DNA of 64,000 nt from Microbulbifer sediminum (GCF_021729035.1 NZ_JAJSAP010000002.1:186001-250000); one strand, 5' to 3'. Positions 45,690 through 55,520 are shown, numbered from the stretch's first letter. Notes: generated by a model not told the origin, from the letters alone. Numbers and translations: made by a program.

Positions 45690-48026
45690 ATGACCGATAA
45701 GAGTTTCCGTAAAAACCCCATCGCACTCTCATTGATACTGCTCGCTGCAACACCGGTACTTGCCCAGGAAGCAGAGCCCGAGCTGGTCGAGGTAGTGGGC
45801 AGCCAGGATGACCCGGTGCGCGCGGGTCTTGCGGACAATACCGTCAGTGATGCTTTCGGGGAGGGGCTCACCAGCGAGGATATCGCACGTTCGGTCACGC
45901 CCATTGACGAATGGCTGCTGGAGGCAGTGGCTGTGCAGGACCTGCGGGACCTGCAGCGCGTTACGCCCAACACCTACGGCGCAACCGGTTTCGGGGCCCC
46001 CAGCCTGCCGACGGTGCGCGGGCAGCTGGGTGAGGTCTTTGAGGCCGGAATGCGGCGTCAGGTGGGCAATAACGGCCTGGGGATTCCGCTGTCATTCAAT
46101 GCGGTGGGGCAGGTAGATGTGGTGCGCGGCACGCCATCGGTGATCCTCGGCACCACCCAGCGCACCGGTGGTTTCGTCAACCTGCAGCCCAAGCGACCGG
46201 ACCTTGCCCGCTCCAGTCGCTCGGTGCAGGTCCGGGGCGGTGAATGGGATCGCTACCGAACCCAGCTGGATTATTCCCGGGTACTGGAAAAGGGGCGTTC
46301 GGCGGTGCGGGGCAGCTATGAACACCGCGACGAGGGCAGCTTCTACGATTATGCCGGCCTCGACAGCGACAACCTGTTCCTGGCCTATCGCCTCAGGCCC
46401 GACACCAGCAGTGAGTGGAATATCTCGCTGGAATACTACGATATCGACTGGACTGACAATGCCGGTATCAACCGACCGACACAGCAGCTGGTTGACGACG
46501 GCCTGTATGTACAGGGGCAGGGTGTGCAGCCAGGTGGTTCCACGGTGCCCGGTGCCGGTGCACTCGTGAGCCCCACCGGCCCGGTGGAAATTGATCGCAG
46601 CACCGTGCTCACTGATCCGCTGGATATCAACGGTGCCGAAACCCTGCTCCTGCACTCCGTTTATCGCCGTGAACTGGGTGAAGAGCTGGCATTTATCAAC
46701 CGCACTTATTACGAACACCTGGAGCGCGAAGAGATAGCGCAGAACAGTTTTGTCGAAATTATCGACGGGGCGGATACATTCGAGAACCGGACTGAACTCC
46801 ATTTCGGCGATACCGTCGCCGGCATCGGCCTGCGCTACAACGACGTGCTGGGCTACAGCCAGTTCACTACCGAGGCCGACCTGCCCATTGATCTCACCGG
46901 GCCGCTGGCAAGCCGGCGTATACCCTTGACCGAGGCCCAGCAAGAACGCCTGGTGGAACTGCGTCCGGGTTTGTTCGTGTCCCCGGGCGGCCAGTATGAC
47001 CTCGATGGAGACGGATTCGGCGACTTCAACCTGTCTGACACCACCGATTCCAGTAGCCTGCAGACCGGGCTGTTTGTGCAGCATCGCCAGGATTTCACCG
47101 AGCGGCTCTGGGTTACGGCCGGCGTACGGGGCGACTACTACGATGTGAAGGCCCGGGACCCGCTGGCCCCGTCAGGAGTACAGCGCGCCAGCGACGATTA
47201 CAGCGACTGGCTGAAATCCGGCAGCGCCAGCCTGCACTATCGCCCGCAGGAACCTGTTACCGGCTATGCCACGCTTGCCTACCAGGAGTCCACCTCCAAC
47301 AGCCTGGGCGGCGGCAACGTGCTTTCCGGTGACAACACCATCAGTCCGCTGAACTTTGCCACTGAAAATACGCTGTACGAGATTGGCCTGAAGTACCGGC
47401 CCGAGGGGAGCCCCTGGTATGCCGATGCAGCACTGTTCGAGCAGACCCGGAGCCTGCGAAACCGCGACGGGAGCAATTCGGGTATCCGCACACGGGGCGT
47501 GGAGATGCAGCTCTTCTACCAGGGTGAGAGACTGTGGGCCAATGCCGGTGCCAGCTACCTGGAGGCCCGTTTCGATGACTCCGCTGCCTATCAGGACTCG
47601 CGGCAGGTACTGGACGCCTTCGACGACTCACGTCCGGAGATTGTTGCGGGAACCGGCGCGGGTGCGCCCAATTTTGCCCGCTTCGCCCCATCGGATGCCC
47701 GCCTGCAGGGCCTGCCGGATTGGACTGCATCCGCGGCTGCGGGTTATCGGCTGAGCGACGCCTGGTCGCTGGGTGGATCGGCGGTACTCTCCGGCAGCTA
47801 CCCGCTGGATTACCTGCAGACAGTGGAGATCCCCGCGCAGTTCACCCTCAACGCCAATGTCGAATACCGCTTCAATCAACAGCGTACTTCGGTTCGGCTG
47901 GATATCTTTAACCTGACCGACGAGGAAAACTGGGCGCCGGTATTCGAGGGTGGCTATTTCGGCTCCACGCTGGTCTTCCCCGAATTGCCCCGACATATCG
48001 ACCTGGCGCTGTCGCACCGGTTCTGA
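45690..48026 (+). CDS. TonB-dependent siderophore-type receptor
   Basis: A 778-aa outer-membrane receptor. A signal peptide ends at TPVLAQE, and a TonB-box-like ELVEVVG follows. The plug (about 50-170) includes SVTPIDEWLLEAVAVQDL, NTYGATGFGAPSLPTVRGQ and VDVVRGTPSVILGTTQRTGG, resembling FhuE/FpvA-type receptors. The barrel ends in LSHRF. The ATG at 45690 is preferred over an upstream TTG. It ends 4 bases from the convergent deaminase gene. The siderophore is unknown, and no biosynthesis genes are nearby. Confidence 0.9.
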   Translation: MTDKSFRKNPIALSLILLAATPVLAQEAEPELVEVVGSQDDPVRAGLADNTVSDAFGEGLTSEDIARSVTPIDEWLLEAVAVQDLRDLQRVTPNTYGATGFGAPSLPTVRGQLGEVFEAGMRRQVGNNGLGIPLSFNAVGQVDVVRGTPSVILGTTQRTGGFVNLQPKRPDLARSSRSVQVRGGEWDRYRTQLDYSRVLEKGRSAVRGSYEHRDEGSFYDYAGLDSDNLFLAYRLRPDTSSEWNISLEYYDIDWTDNAGINRPTQQLVDDGLYVQGQGVQPGGSTVPGAGALVSPTGPVEIDRSTVLTDPLDINGAETLLLHSVYRRELGEELAFINRTYYEHLEREEIAQNSFVEIIDGADTFENRTELHFGDTVAGIGLRYNDVLGYSQFTTEADLPIDLTGPLASRRIPLTEAQQERLVELRPGLFVSPGGQYDLDGDGFGDFNLSDTTDSSSLQTGLFVQHRQDFTERLWVTAGVRGDYYDVKARDPLAPSGVQRASDDYSDWLKSGSASLHYRPQEPVTGYATLAYQESTSNSLGGGNVLSGDNTISPLNFATENTLYEIGLKYRPEGSPWYADAALFEQTRSLRNRDGSNSGIRTRGVEMQLFYQGERLWANAGASYLEARFDDSAAYQDSRQVLDAFDDSRPEIVAGTGAGAPNFARFAPSDARLQGLPDWTASAAAGYRLSDAWSLGGSAVLSGSYPLDYLQTVEIPAQFTLNANVEYRFNQQRTSVRLDIFNLTDEENWAPVFEGGYFGSTLVFPELPRHIDLALSHRF

Positions 48027-48030
48027 GGCA

Positions 48031-48528
48031 TCAGGGGTTGCCCGGCAGCGCGCTCCAGCTGGCATAGGGATCCGGGCCGTCGTCGAGCGGGATGTGGATC
48101 ATCCTGAGGGTGCGCTGCCCGGCGGGCCGGGCCAGCTCGGCGTAGATCTCCGCGGTCGAAAGGCCGTGGGGCTCGCCGTTTTCCTGGGACAGGGCGTAAT
48201 AGGCCCGCGTCACCCCACACAGGTACATGGCAGCCAGGCACATGGGGCAGGGGTGTCCGCTGGCGTACATGATGGCTCCATCAAGCCGCGGATGGCCGGC
48301 ACTGCAAGTGGCAGTGCGGATTGCCTGTAGCTCGGCATGCGCTGTCGGGTCGCCGTCCCGGTGAATGGTATTGACGCCCTCGGCAATCACCTGGCCGTCA
48401 CGCACCAGCACGGCACCGAATGGCCGTCCAGATTCCTGCCTGACGTTCTCATCAGCCAGGGTCACCGCGCGAGCCAGGAACTCGCGATGCTGGGCTTCTG
48501 TCGACGGACTATCCGGGTCACTCTTCAT
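48031..48528 (-). CDS. Nucleoside/guanine deaminase-family protein
   Basis: Zinc-dependent cytidine-deaminase-fold enzyme (165 aa). The active site is H64-A-E66 (AHAELQA) and the PCxxC motif HPCPMC (C94, C97). LGVTRAYYALSQ-like and SQENGEPHGLS segments resemble bacterial guanine deaminases (GuaD type). TadA is less likely, since tRNA adenosine deaminases have a different C-terminus. The ATG has GGAGGT upstream. The exact substrate is uncertain. Confidence 0.85.
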   Translation of the reverse strand: MKSDPDSPSTEAQHREFLARAVTLADENVRQESGRPFGAVLVRDGQVIAEGVNTIHRDGDPTAHAELQAIRTATCSAGHPRLDGAIMYASGHPCPMCLAAMYLCGVTRAYYALSQENGEPHGLSTAEIYAELARPAGQRTLRMIHIPLDDGPDPYASWSALPGNP

Positions 48529-48604
48529 GGGTTACCTCCACTACGGCCTCTCTCAGGTTAGCCGGAGCCTGGGGCGGTGGGGATATCTGTCGGAAGGGGG
48601 GAAG

Positions 48605-48630
48605 CGGCCCACCATTTTGGTGGTGGGCCG
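48605..48630. terminator. Hairpin downstream of the azoreductase gene
   Basis: CGGCCCACCA and TGGTGGGCCG form a perfect 10-base-pair stem with a 6-base loop, 12 bases after the azoreductase stop on the minus strand. No T-run follows on that strand, so it is an atypical terminator or an RNA-stabilising hairpin. Confidence 0.5.
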
Positions 48631-48641
48631 GACGGTCAGCG

Positions 48642-49238
48642 TCAGGCGGCCAGTTCCTCGATGCGTTCGTGAGCACCGGTCAATGCCTTTTCCTTTGCAT
48701 CATCGTTGATGGCCAGGCCCTCGGCATGCACGAACTCAACGTCAGTAATGCCGATAAAGCCCAGGAACTGGCGCAGGTAGGCAGTCTGTGCATGATCCTC
48801 GCCGTAGATTCCGCCCCTGGTGATGAACACCACGGCCTTCTTTCCCTTGAGCAAGCCTTCCGGGCCGTTTTCGGTGTAGCGGAATGTGACCCCCGCACGG
48901 GCGATATGGTCAAAATATGCACTGAGCGTTGTGGGTACGCTGAAGTTGTACATGGGGACACCCAGCACCAGCACATCGGCGCGCTTGATCTCATCGATCA
49001 GTTGGTCGGAATAAGCGACTACCGCCTCCTGCTCCGGGGACCGTTCGCCCGCGGGGGTGGTAAACGCACCGAACCGCTGGGCGTCCAGATGGGGTACCGG
49101 CTCTTCCGCGAGGTTCCGCGTAGCCACGGTGGCGCCGGGGTTATGTTGCAGCCACTGCTCTGTATATGCATCGGCCAGTTGCGAGGATTGGCCGTCGTTG
49201 TGGAACAGGCTCGCTTTGATCTTCAGTATCCGGGTCAT
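48642..49238 (-). CDS. azoR: FMN-dependent NADH-azoreductase
   Basis: Flavodoxin-fold quinone/azo-compound reductase (198 aa). MTRILKIKASLFHNDGQSSQ is the family N-terminus. The FMN-binding loop is VLGVPMYNFSVPTTLSAYFD, and TRGGIYG follows at about 140. The start at ATG 49238 has GGAGGT upstream; a longer in-frame start is less likely. Such enzymes mainly protect against quinones and electrophiles. It is followed by a GC-rich hairpin at 48605-48630. Confidence 0.92.
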   Translation of the reverse strand: MTRILKIKASLFHNDGQSSQLADAYTEQWLQHNPGATVATRNLAEEPVPHLDAQRFGAFTTPAGERSPEQEAVVAYSDQLIDEIKRADVLVLGVPMYNFSVPTTLSAYFDHIARAGVTFRYTENGPEGLLKGKKAVVFITRGGIYGEDHAQTAYLRQFLGFIGITDVEFVHAEGLAINDDAKEKALTGAHERIEELAA

Positions 49239-49397
49239 CTCTCGTACCTCCATCGGTATTCCTGAATTTGATGGCGGCATTTAAGCACTGAAGAAATCGA
49301 TTGAAAATTGCAAATTTATGGCTGAATGGGTCTATTTTTTAGAAGCGTTGCCCAGCGAAACCCATCAGTGCCCCCCGCGCTGTGCCTGAACCTCCGC

Positions 49398-50249
49398 TCA
49401 GGTCGCGGCTGACTGCGATGTTTCCTGGCGGTCCTGCGGGCCGCTGTACCAGAAATTGTAGAAATCCTCGGTCACATTCTGCTCGATTTCGTGGGCATCC
49501 TCGCGGGGGCAGAACAGGGTGATGGTCACCACATCGTGTCCCAGCTCGTTGGATGAGAAGGTAATCTTGGGTTCGGTCCCCACCAGCTCGACTCCCGTAC
49601 GGTGTTCAATCATCTGGCAATAGCGTGCTGCCACTTCCCGGAATGCCTCGCTGTGTTCGTGGATACGTTCCAGCAGGAACTTCTTGGCGGCAAAAGGATT
49701 GCCACCCTTGTTCTCCCTGGTAATGGAAAAGGTATGCTCAATGTAACGTCGCATAAAGTTCAGGTTCTTGACCGGCTGGGTAAAGAACACATTATTGGGA
49801 ATGTACAGTGTGATACCGGTGTAGCCACTGCCGAGGCCATGGGGGTCGATCTCCAGCAGGGTAGTGCTCAGCCAGTCACTGTCGATCACCTCCCCGAACT
49901 GGTCGCCCACCTTGACCCAGTCGCCTACCAGGAAGGAGCGCATGCTGGCCTGGTACAGCTTACCCACCAGGCTCTGCACCAGTTCCCGCAGGGCCAGCAC
50001 GATGGCGACTGAGAAGGCAGCGATGGAAAGGGCGAATTCCCGCAGTTCCGAGACCCAGACCGCCACAAGGCCGAGGAAGATCAGCAGGTTGCTGAAATTA
50101 TGTACTGTATTGATCCGGCGCCGGCGATCCTGCTTGCTCCAGCGCTTCTGGCGGGCAAATATAAATGACAGCAGCAGGCGCAGCAGCAGGACTACGACAA
50201 TCACCAGGATTGAGAGGAAGAGCTTGTTCTCGAGCAGCTGCTGCAGCAT
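49398..50249 (-). CDS. MscS-family mechanosensitive channel
   Basis: A 283-aa small-conductance mechanosensitive channel family protein. Two or three membrane segments (FLSILVIVVVLLLRLLLSF; FSNLLIFLGLVAVWVSEL; FALSIAAFSVAIVLALREL) are followed by the MscS beta domain (FLVGDWVKVGDQFGEVIDSD). The pore helix region is not the Gly/Ala-rich form of E. coli MscS. The C-terminal soluble vestibule runs to about 265. A GGAG ribosome site precedes the ATG. It probably relieves osmotic stress; gating properties cannot be inferred. Confidence 0.85.
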   Translation of the reverse strand: MLQQLLENKLFLSILVIVVVLLLRLLLSFIFARQKRWSKQDRRRRINTVHNFSNLLIFLGLVAVWVSELREFALSIAAFSVAIVLALRELVQSLVGKLYQASMRSFLVGDWVKVGDQFGEVIDSDWLSTTLLEIDPHGLGSGYTGITLYIPNNVFFTQPVKNLNFMRRYIEHTFSITRENKGGNPFAAKKFLLERIHEHSEAFREVAARYCQMIEHRTGVELVGTEPKITFSSNELGHDVVTITLFCPREDAHEIEQNVTEDFYNFWYSGPQDRQETSQSAAT

Positions 50250-50523
50250 TGATACTCCATCTTTACTGTGGGTTGGTCATATCCGTTCAAGCCGGCATAG
50301 TAATGATTTCCGTGCCCCAAGGACAGACGCTACCCACAAAAGAATAGACCGCTGCACAATGTTTCAATCGACTGTGTCGAACCGTGGTTTCGATAACTTT
50401 CAAAGCAGTAATGGTTCCGGCTTTGCATAATGGTTGTCTGGCCGGTTTAAGAGGCGGTATGGGGCGACATAGGGCAAACGATAAACTGCCAGCCAGATAG
50501 TTCTGACAAAAAGGGGATTAAGC

Positions 50524-51441
50524 GTGAGTAATCTGATCAGGACTGCAGAGCAGGAATGCGACTTCATTGAGGGATGTGGCGCTATCCAGGAGATCATCGA
50601 GCCCAGGTCACGGGAGCTCGGAGGTTTCCAGGTGCGTCGGGCGCTGCCGAGCCGGGAGCAGCAGATGGTCGGCCCCTGGATTTTCTTTGACCATATGGGC
50701 CCGGCAGATTTCCCGGGCGGGCAGGGGATCAACGTCCGGCCACACCCGCATATTGGTATCTGCACCGTTACCTACCTGTTCGAGGGGGAAATCCTCCACC
50801 GGGATTCCCTGGGAAGCCTGCAGCCAATCCGGCCAGGGGACATCAACCTGATGGTGGCCGGTAGCGGTATCGTGCACTCGGAGCGGGAACGCGACGAGGT
50901 CCGCAGCTTACCGCACAGGCTGCACGGACTGCAGCTCTGGCTTGCGCTGCCCAGAGACCGTGAAGAGATACTGCCTGAATTTTACCACTACCCATCAGCG
51001 CAGATTCCAGCACTGACTGTTGACGGTGTACCGGTGCGCGTGATCATGGGCCGCGCCTATGGTGCCGAGTCACCAGTCAAAACCTTTGCAGAGACTCTCT
51101 ATATCGAGGCCCACCTGAGCCCCGGACAGCGGATCACACTGCCCGACAGCGAGGAAAGGGCCGTCTATGTGGCAGCCGGTAGCCTCAGGGCCCGCGATAC
51201 GGATATTCCCGAGTTCTCCATGGCGATCTTCAAGCGTGACCAGGGCGTGGAGCTGCAGGCACTGGAAGAGAGCCGCATTGCCATTATTGGTGGCGAGCGA
51301 TTCGACCGACGCCATATTGTCTGGAACTTTGTCTCCAGCCGCCCGGAGCGCATCGACCAGGCAGTGAACGACTGGAAGCAGGGCAGGTTTGCCAAAGTGC
51401 CGGGCGATGAGGAAGAGTACATTCCCTTCCCGGAAAAGTAG
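50524..51441 (+). CDS. Pirin family protein
   Basis: Bicupin protein (305 aa). The metal ligands of the N-terminal cupin are in place: H74 and H76 (RPHPHIGI), H118 and E120 (GIVHSERE). FFDHMGPADFP and HGLQLWLALP are typical pirin segments. Bacterial pirins include quercetin dioxygenases and proteins that modulate central metabolism; which applies here is unknown. It starts at GTG 50524 with GGGGA upstream. It is divergent from the MscS gene. Confidence 0.92.
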   Translation: MSNLIRTAEQECDFIEGCGAIQEIIEPRSRELGGFQVRRALPSREQQMVGPWIFFDHMGPADFPGGQGINVRPHPHIGICTVTYLFEGEILHRDSLGSLQPIRPGDINLMVAGSGIVHSERERDEVRSLPHRLHGLQLWLALPRDREEILPEFYHYPSAQIPALTVDGVPVRVIMGRAYGAESPVKTFAETLYIEAHLSPGQRITLPDSEERAVYVAAGSLRARDTDIPEFSMAIFKRDQGVELQALEESRIAIIGGERFDRRHIVWNFVSSRPERIDQAVNDWKQGRFAKVPGDEEEYIPFPEK

Positions 51442-51679
51442 CCAGCCGCCCAGGAGCCGGGAGACATCGCGTACTGGCGCACGGTGGTTGGTCACGCCGG
51501 TACACGCTTGCCTGGAATTTTTCTCTCCGGGCTTACCTTCCTGCCTGACGCGCTGGCGCCGATGCTTGGACCGGCTTACCCACGGTCCCGACCTGTCAGG
51601 CTATGGAGGGCACCCGACTTCAGGCGCCTTGCTACACTCTGTGGTATCCCTGTATACGTGATAACAATGGTTACCGGAA

Positions 51680-52177
51680 ATGCCCGACACCCTGCTCGGA
51701 TACTCATGCGACCCGGTCTGCGGCGCCACGGTGCCGGTGGACACCCTCAGCTGGACACATCGCCATATCAAGTACGCCTTTTGTTCCGAACATTGTCGCA
51801 CCCGATTCCAGCGCTGGCCCCACCTCTATGTCGGTGAAGCAACTTTCGGGCTTTCCGAGGGCCAGCTCGGCACATCGGTACCCAAGTTTCGGCGTATTGC
51901 GCTGGCGGGTACCCCGACAGAAGAACAGACTGAACGGATTGTCCACTCTCTGCTAGAGCTGAAGGGCATCGGGGAGGTACGCGTGGAGGGCAGTGAAGTA
52001 CTGGTGAATTACGACCTGATGCGGGTGTCACTCAGCGATATCGAGAACGCCATCATTGCGCAGGACGCCACCCTGCGCAATCACTTCCGGGACCGGGTGG
52101 CCTGCGCCCTGGTGCACTACAGCGAGAACTGCGAGCTCGACAACCTGTCCCATCTGGCCAGTCACTACAGGGCCTGA
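51680..52177 (+). CDS. YHS-domain protein with degenerate metal-binding-like domain
   Basis: A 165-aa soluble protein. Residues 8-53 form a YHS/TRASH-type metal-binding domain: C10-x3-C14 (CDPVCG) and C35-x3-C39 (FCSEHCRTRF). Residues about 69-130 follow the beta-alpha-beta-beta-alpha-beta pattern of heavy-metal-associated (HMA) domains (LLELKGIGEVRVEGSEVLVN), but the metal-binding CxxC is missing. The arrangement resembles the N-terminus of some copper P-type ATPases, here on its own. A role in copper handling is inferred. Confidence 0.8.
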   Translation: MPDTLLGYSCDPVCGATVPVDTLSWTHRHIKYAFCSEHCRTRFQRWPHLYVGEATFGLSEGQLGTSVPKFRRIALAGTPTEEQTERIVHSLLELKGIGEVRVEGSEVLVNYDLMRVSLSDIENAIIAQDATLRNHFRDRVACALVHYSENCELDNLSHLASHYRA

Positions 52178-52403
52178 ACAGGCAGGCGTTTGCTCTCTAC
52201 GCGTTAATGCTCATCCGCCAGGTTTGAATTCCCGGGGAAAGTTCCGCTGCGAAGTCTGATTGTGGTGTCCCTCCCCGGTGTCGCCCAGACCGCGATGCTA
52301 CCGCAGTTTACCGGCGCGGCTGCCGGGTAGTGGCATGAAGGGCCGTTACAGCTCTGGTATGCTGTTTTCCCGTGATACGAGCAAAAAACAAGGGGAACCG
52401 TAG

Positions 52404-54044
52404 ATGAAGGCATCGGATCTGTTTGTTCGGGCGCTGGAAGCAGAAGGCGTCGAGCATGTTTTCGCAATCCCAGGGGAAGAGAACCTTGACCTGCTGGAAT
52501 CCCTCCGCGGTTCCAAAATCAACCTGATCGTCACCCGGCATGAACAGGCAGCGGGTTTTATGGCTGCCACCTACGGTCGCCTGACCGGTAATTCCGGTGT
52601 CTGTCTTTCCACCCTTGGGCCCGGGGCGACGAACCTGGTGACCGCCGCGGCCTATGCCCAGCTCGGCGCCATGCCGATGGTGATGGTGACCGGGCAGAAG
52701 CCGATCAAGAGTTCCAAGCAGGGCCAGTTCCAGATTATTGATATCGTGGACATGATGCAGCCACTGACCAAGTTCACCAAGACCATCGTCAGCGGCGACA
52801 ACGTGCCCGCCCATGTGCGTGAGGCGTTCCGCCAGGCGCAAGAAGAGCGTCCCGGCGCTACCCACCTGGAATTGCCCGAGGATATCGCCCAGGAGCACTC
52901 GACCATGCCAGTGCTTGAGCCGAGCTACACCCGCCGCCCGATCGCGGAAGAGAAGGCTATTCGCCAGGCGGCCGAGGCCATTACTGCCGCACGGAAACCC
53001 CTGCTGCTGATCGGGGCCGGTGGCAACCGGAAGCTTACCGCGAAGATGCTGCGGGAGTTCGTGGAAAAACTGGGCATACCTGCAGTGACCACCCAGATGG
53101 GCAAAGGGGTTATCGACGAGTCGGGTCCCCACTTCATCGGCAACACCGCACTGTCAGACCATGATTTTGTCCATCGCGCCATCGACGAGGCGGACCTGAT
53201 TATCAATGTGGGCCACGATGTGGTGGAAAAACCACCTTTCTTTATGCGCCCCGGCGGTGCCGAGGTGGTTCATATCAATTTCAATTCCGCCCAGGTGGAT
53301 CCGGTCTATTTCCCACAAATTGAAGTGGTGGGGGATATCGCCAACAGCCTGTGGCAGCTCAAGGAACGCCTCGAACCCCAGGAGCACTGGAGCTTTGCCA
53401 GCGCACACCGTATCCGCGATGCCCTGCAGAAGCATATTCACGATGGTTGCGGGGATGACAGCTTTCCAATTCGGCCCCAGCGCCTGGTCAAGGAAGTCCG
53501 TGATGTTATGCCGGAAGATGGCATTCTCGCCCTCGACAATGGCATGTACAAAATCTGGTTTGCGCGGAATTACCCGGCACATTCACCGAACTCGGTCCTG
53601 CTGGACAATGCCCTCGCTACTATGGGTGCCGGCCTGCCGTCGGCCATGGCTGCCAAGCTGGTTTTCCCGGAGCGCAAGGTAATGGCGATCTGTGGCGACG
53701 GCGGCTTTATGATGAACTCCCAGGAACTGGAAACCGCCGTGCGCCTAAAGCAGGACCTGATCATCCTGCTCTTGCGGGACGACGGCTACGGCATGATCAA
53801 GTGGAAGCAGAAGCAGATGGATTTCCACGATTTCGGCCTGGACTTCGGCAATCCGGATTTCGTCGCCTACGCGGAAGCGTACGGGGCACACGGTCACCGA
53901 ATTGCCGCCACCGCCGAGTTGAAGCCCACAATCGAGAAGTGTTGCAAGGCGGGCGGGGTGCACCTTATCGATGTTCCAGTCAATTACTCCGATAACGACC
54001 ACATCCTGAACCGGGAAATTCGCGAGTTATCCGAGAAACTTTAG
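52404..54044 (+). CDS. Acetolactate synthase-like TPP enzyme
   Basis: Thiamine-diphosphate-dependent enzyme (546 aa), closest in style to catabolic acetolactate synthase/AlsS-like large subunits. The catalytic Glu is E47 (TRHEQAAGFMA). The TPP motif begins GDGGF at 431; its end reads LRDDGYGMI rather than the usual NDN. There is no small regulatory subunit, so it is probably not the branched-chain biosynthetic form. The aldehyde dehydrogenase gene follows after 42 bases, suggesting that its product is oxidised there. The true substrate is uncertain. Confidence 0.85.
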   Translation: MKASDLFVRALEAEGVEHVFAIPGEENLDLLESLRGSKINLIVTRHEQAAGFMAATYGRLTGNSGVCLSTLGPGATNLVTAAAYAQLGAMPMVMVTGQKPIKSSKQGQFQIIDIVDMMQPLTKFTKTIVSGDNVPAHVREAFRQAQEERPGATHLELPEDIAQEHSTMPVLEPSYTRRPIAEEKAIRQAAEAITAARKPLLLIGAGGNRKLTAKMLREFVEKLGIPAVTTQMGKGVIDESGPHFIGNTALSDHDFVHRAIDEADLIINVGHDVVEKPPFFMRPGGAEVVHINFNSAQVDPVYFPQIEVVGDIANSLWQLKERLEPQEHWSFASAHRIRDALQKHIHDGCGDDSFPIRPQRLVKEVRDVMPEDGILALDNGMYKIWFARNYPAHSPNSVLLDNALATMGAGLPSAMAAKLVFPERKVMAICGDGGFMMNSQELETAVRLKQDLIILLLRDDGYGMIKWKQKQMDFHDFGLDFGNPDFVAYAEAYGAHGHRIAATAELKPTIEKCCKAGGVHLIDVPVNYSDNDHILNREIRELSEKL

Positions 54045-54086
54045 CGGTCAGCGCAGCTGGCCGACAGCCGGAAAGAGGAGACGCAC

Positions 54087-55520
54087 ATGCTCCGGGATGC
54101 TTACCCCTACTACCTGGCGAATGACGCAGTGTTTGCCAACACCGACCTGGAGGTCCCGGACAAGTATTCTGGCAGTGTCGCAACCCGGGTCGCTATGGCG
54201 GATACCGCCGCCATCGACCAGGCCATCGACTGGGCAGTAAAGGCTGAGAAGCCCATGGCGACATTGGCGCCCTACGAACGACAGGACGTACTCAACCACT
54301 GCGTCGGCCGTTTTCGTGATCGTTTCGACGAGCTGTCCGAGGCCCTGTGCATCGAGGCCGGCAAACCGATCCGGGATGCCCGCGGCGAGGTCACCCGGTT
54401 GATCGATACATTTCGGGTGGCTGCCGAGGAAGCGGTCCGCATCGACGGGGAAGTGATCAACCTGGAAATCTCTCCCCGAGCGCGAGGCTATCGGGGCTTC
54501 GTCAAGCGCGTGCCGGTGGGTGCCTGTTCATTTATCTCTCCTTTTAATTTCCCGCTGAACCTGGCAGCCCACAAGGTTGCCCCGGCAATCGCGGCGGGCT
54601 GTCCGTTCGTACTGAAGCCGGCAAGCCGTACGCCGGTGGGTGCCCTGATCATCGCTGAGGTGCTGGCAGAGACCGACCTGCCTAAAGGTGCATTCTCTGT
54701 GCTGCCCTGTCACCGGGAGGGTGCCGACCTGTTTACCGTGGACGATCGCTTCAAGCTGCTCAGTTTTACCGGTTCGCCGGAGGTTGGCTGGGATCTCAAG
54801 GCCCGCGCGGGGCGCAAGAAAGTGGTGCTGGAACTGGGCGGGAATGCCGCCTGCGTCGTGGACGGGGATGCGGACCTGGATGATGCGGTAGAGCGCCTGA
54901 TCTTCGGTGCCTTCTACCAGTCCGGACAGAGCTGTATCGGGGTGCAGAGGATTTATGGCCATACCAGTATCTATGGCGACCTCAGGGACCGCCTGGTGGA
55001 ACGCACTCAAACGCTGGTAAAGGGCGATCCGAGGATGGAGGATACATTTATCGGCCCGATGATCTCGGAAGGCGAGGCCACCCGCCTGCATGACTGGATC
55101 CGTCAAGGGGTAGAGCAGGGGGGCACACTGTTATGTGGTGGCGACAGGGACGGCGCCATGCTGGACCCGACCCTGCTGGAGAATGTTCCCCGGGGCTGCG
55201 CCGTGGTGGAGGAGGAGGCGTTTGGCCCCGTGGCAGTGCTAGAGTCCTTTGATGACTTTGGAGAAGTGCTCGACCGGGTCAACGACAGCAAGTTCGGATT
55301 GCAGGCCGGTATATTCACCCGTGATATCTACAAAGCCCAGAAAGCCTGGGATGAACTCGAGGTGGGCGGCGTCATCATTGGTGATGTCCCCAGCTGGCGG
55401 GTGGACAATATGCCCTACGGCGGAGTCAAGGACTCCGGGCTGGGTCGGGAGGGCATTCGCTGGGCAATTGCCGACATGACAGAGGAGCGCCTGCTGGCAA
55501 TCCGTACCCCGCCAGGCTGA
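54087..55520 (+). CDS. NAD(P)-dependent aldehyde dehydrogenase
   Basis: Aldehyde dehydrogenase superfamily enzyme (477 aa). The catalytic residues are E249 (LELGGNA) and C283 (SGQSCIGVQR). The cofactor-binding segment FNFPLNLAAHKVAPAIAAGC and the FTGSPEVGW motif are clear. The sequence resembles phosphonoacetaldehyde/lactaldehyde-type dehydrogenases. It is preceded by AGAGGAG and follows the TPP enzyme gene, with which it probably forms an operon. Confidence 0.93.
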   Translation: MLRDAYPYYLANDAVFANTDLEVPDKYSGSVATRVAMADTAAIDQAIDWAVKAEKPMATLAPYERQDVLNHCVGRFRDRFDELSEALCIEAGKPIRDARGEVTRLIDTFRVAAEEAVRIDGEVINLEISPRARGYRGFVKRVPVGACSFISPFNFPLNLAAHKVAPAIAAGCPFVLKPASRTPVGALIIAEVLAETDLPKGAFSVLPCHREGADLFTVDDRFKLLSFTGSPEVGWDLKARAGRKKVVLELGGNAACVVDGDADLDDAVERLIFGAFYQSGQSCIGVQRIYGHTSIYGDLRDRLVERTQTLVKGDPRMEDTFIGPMISEGEATRLHDWIRQGVEQGGTLLCGGDRDGAMLDPTLLENVPRGCAVVEEEAFGPVAVLESFDDFGEVLDRVNDSKFGLQAGIFTRDIYKAQKAWDELEVGGVIIGDVPSWRVDNMPYGGVKDSGLGREGIRWAIADMTEERLLAIRTPPG

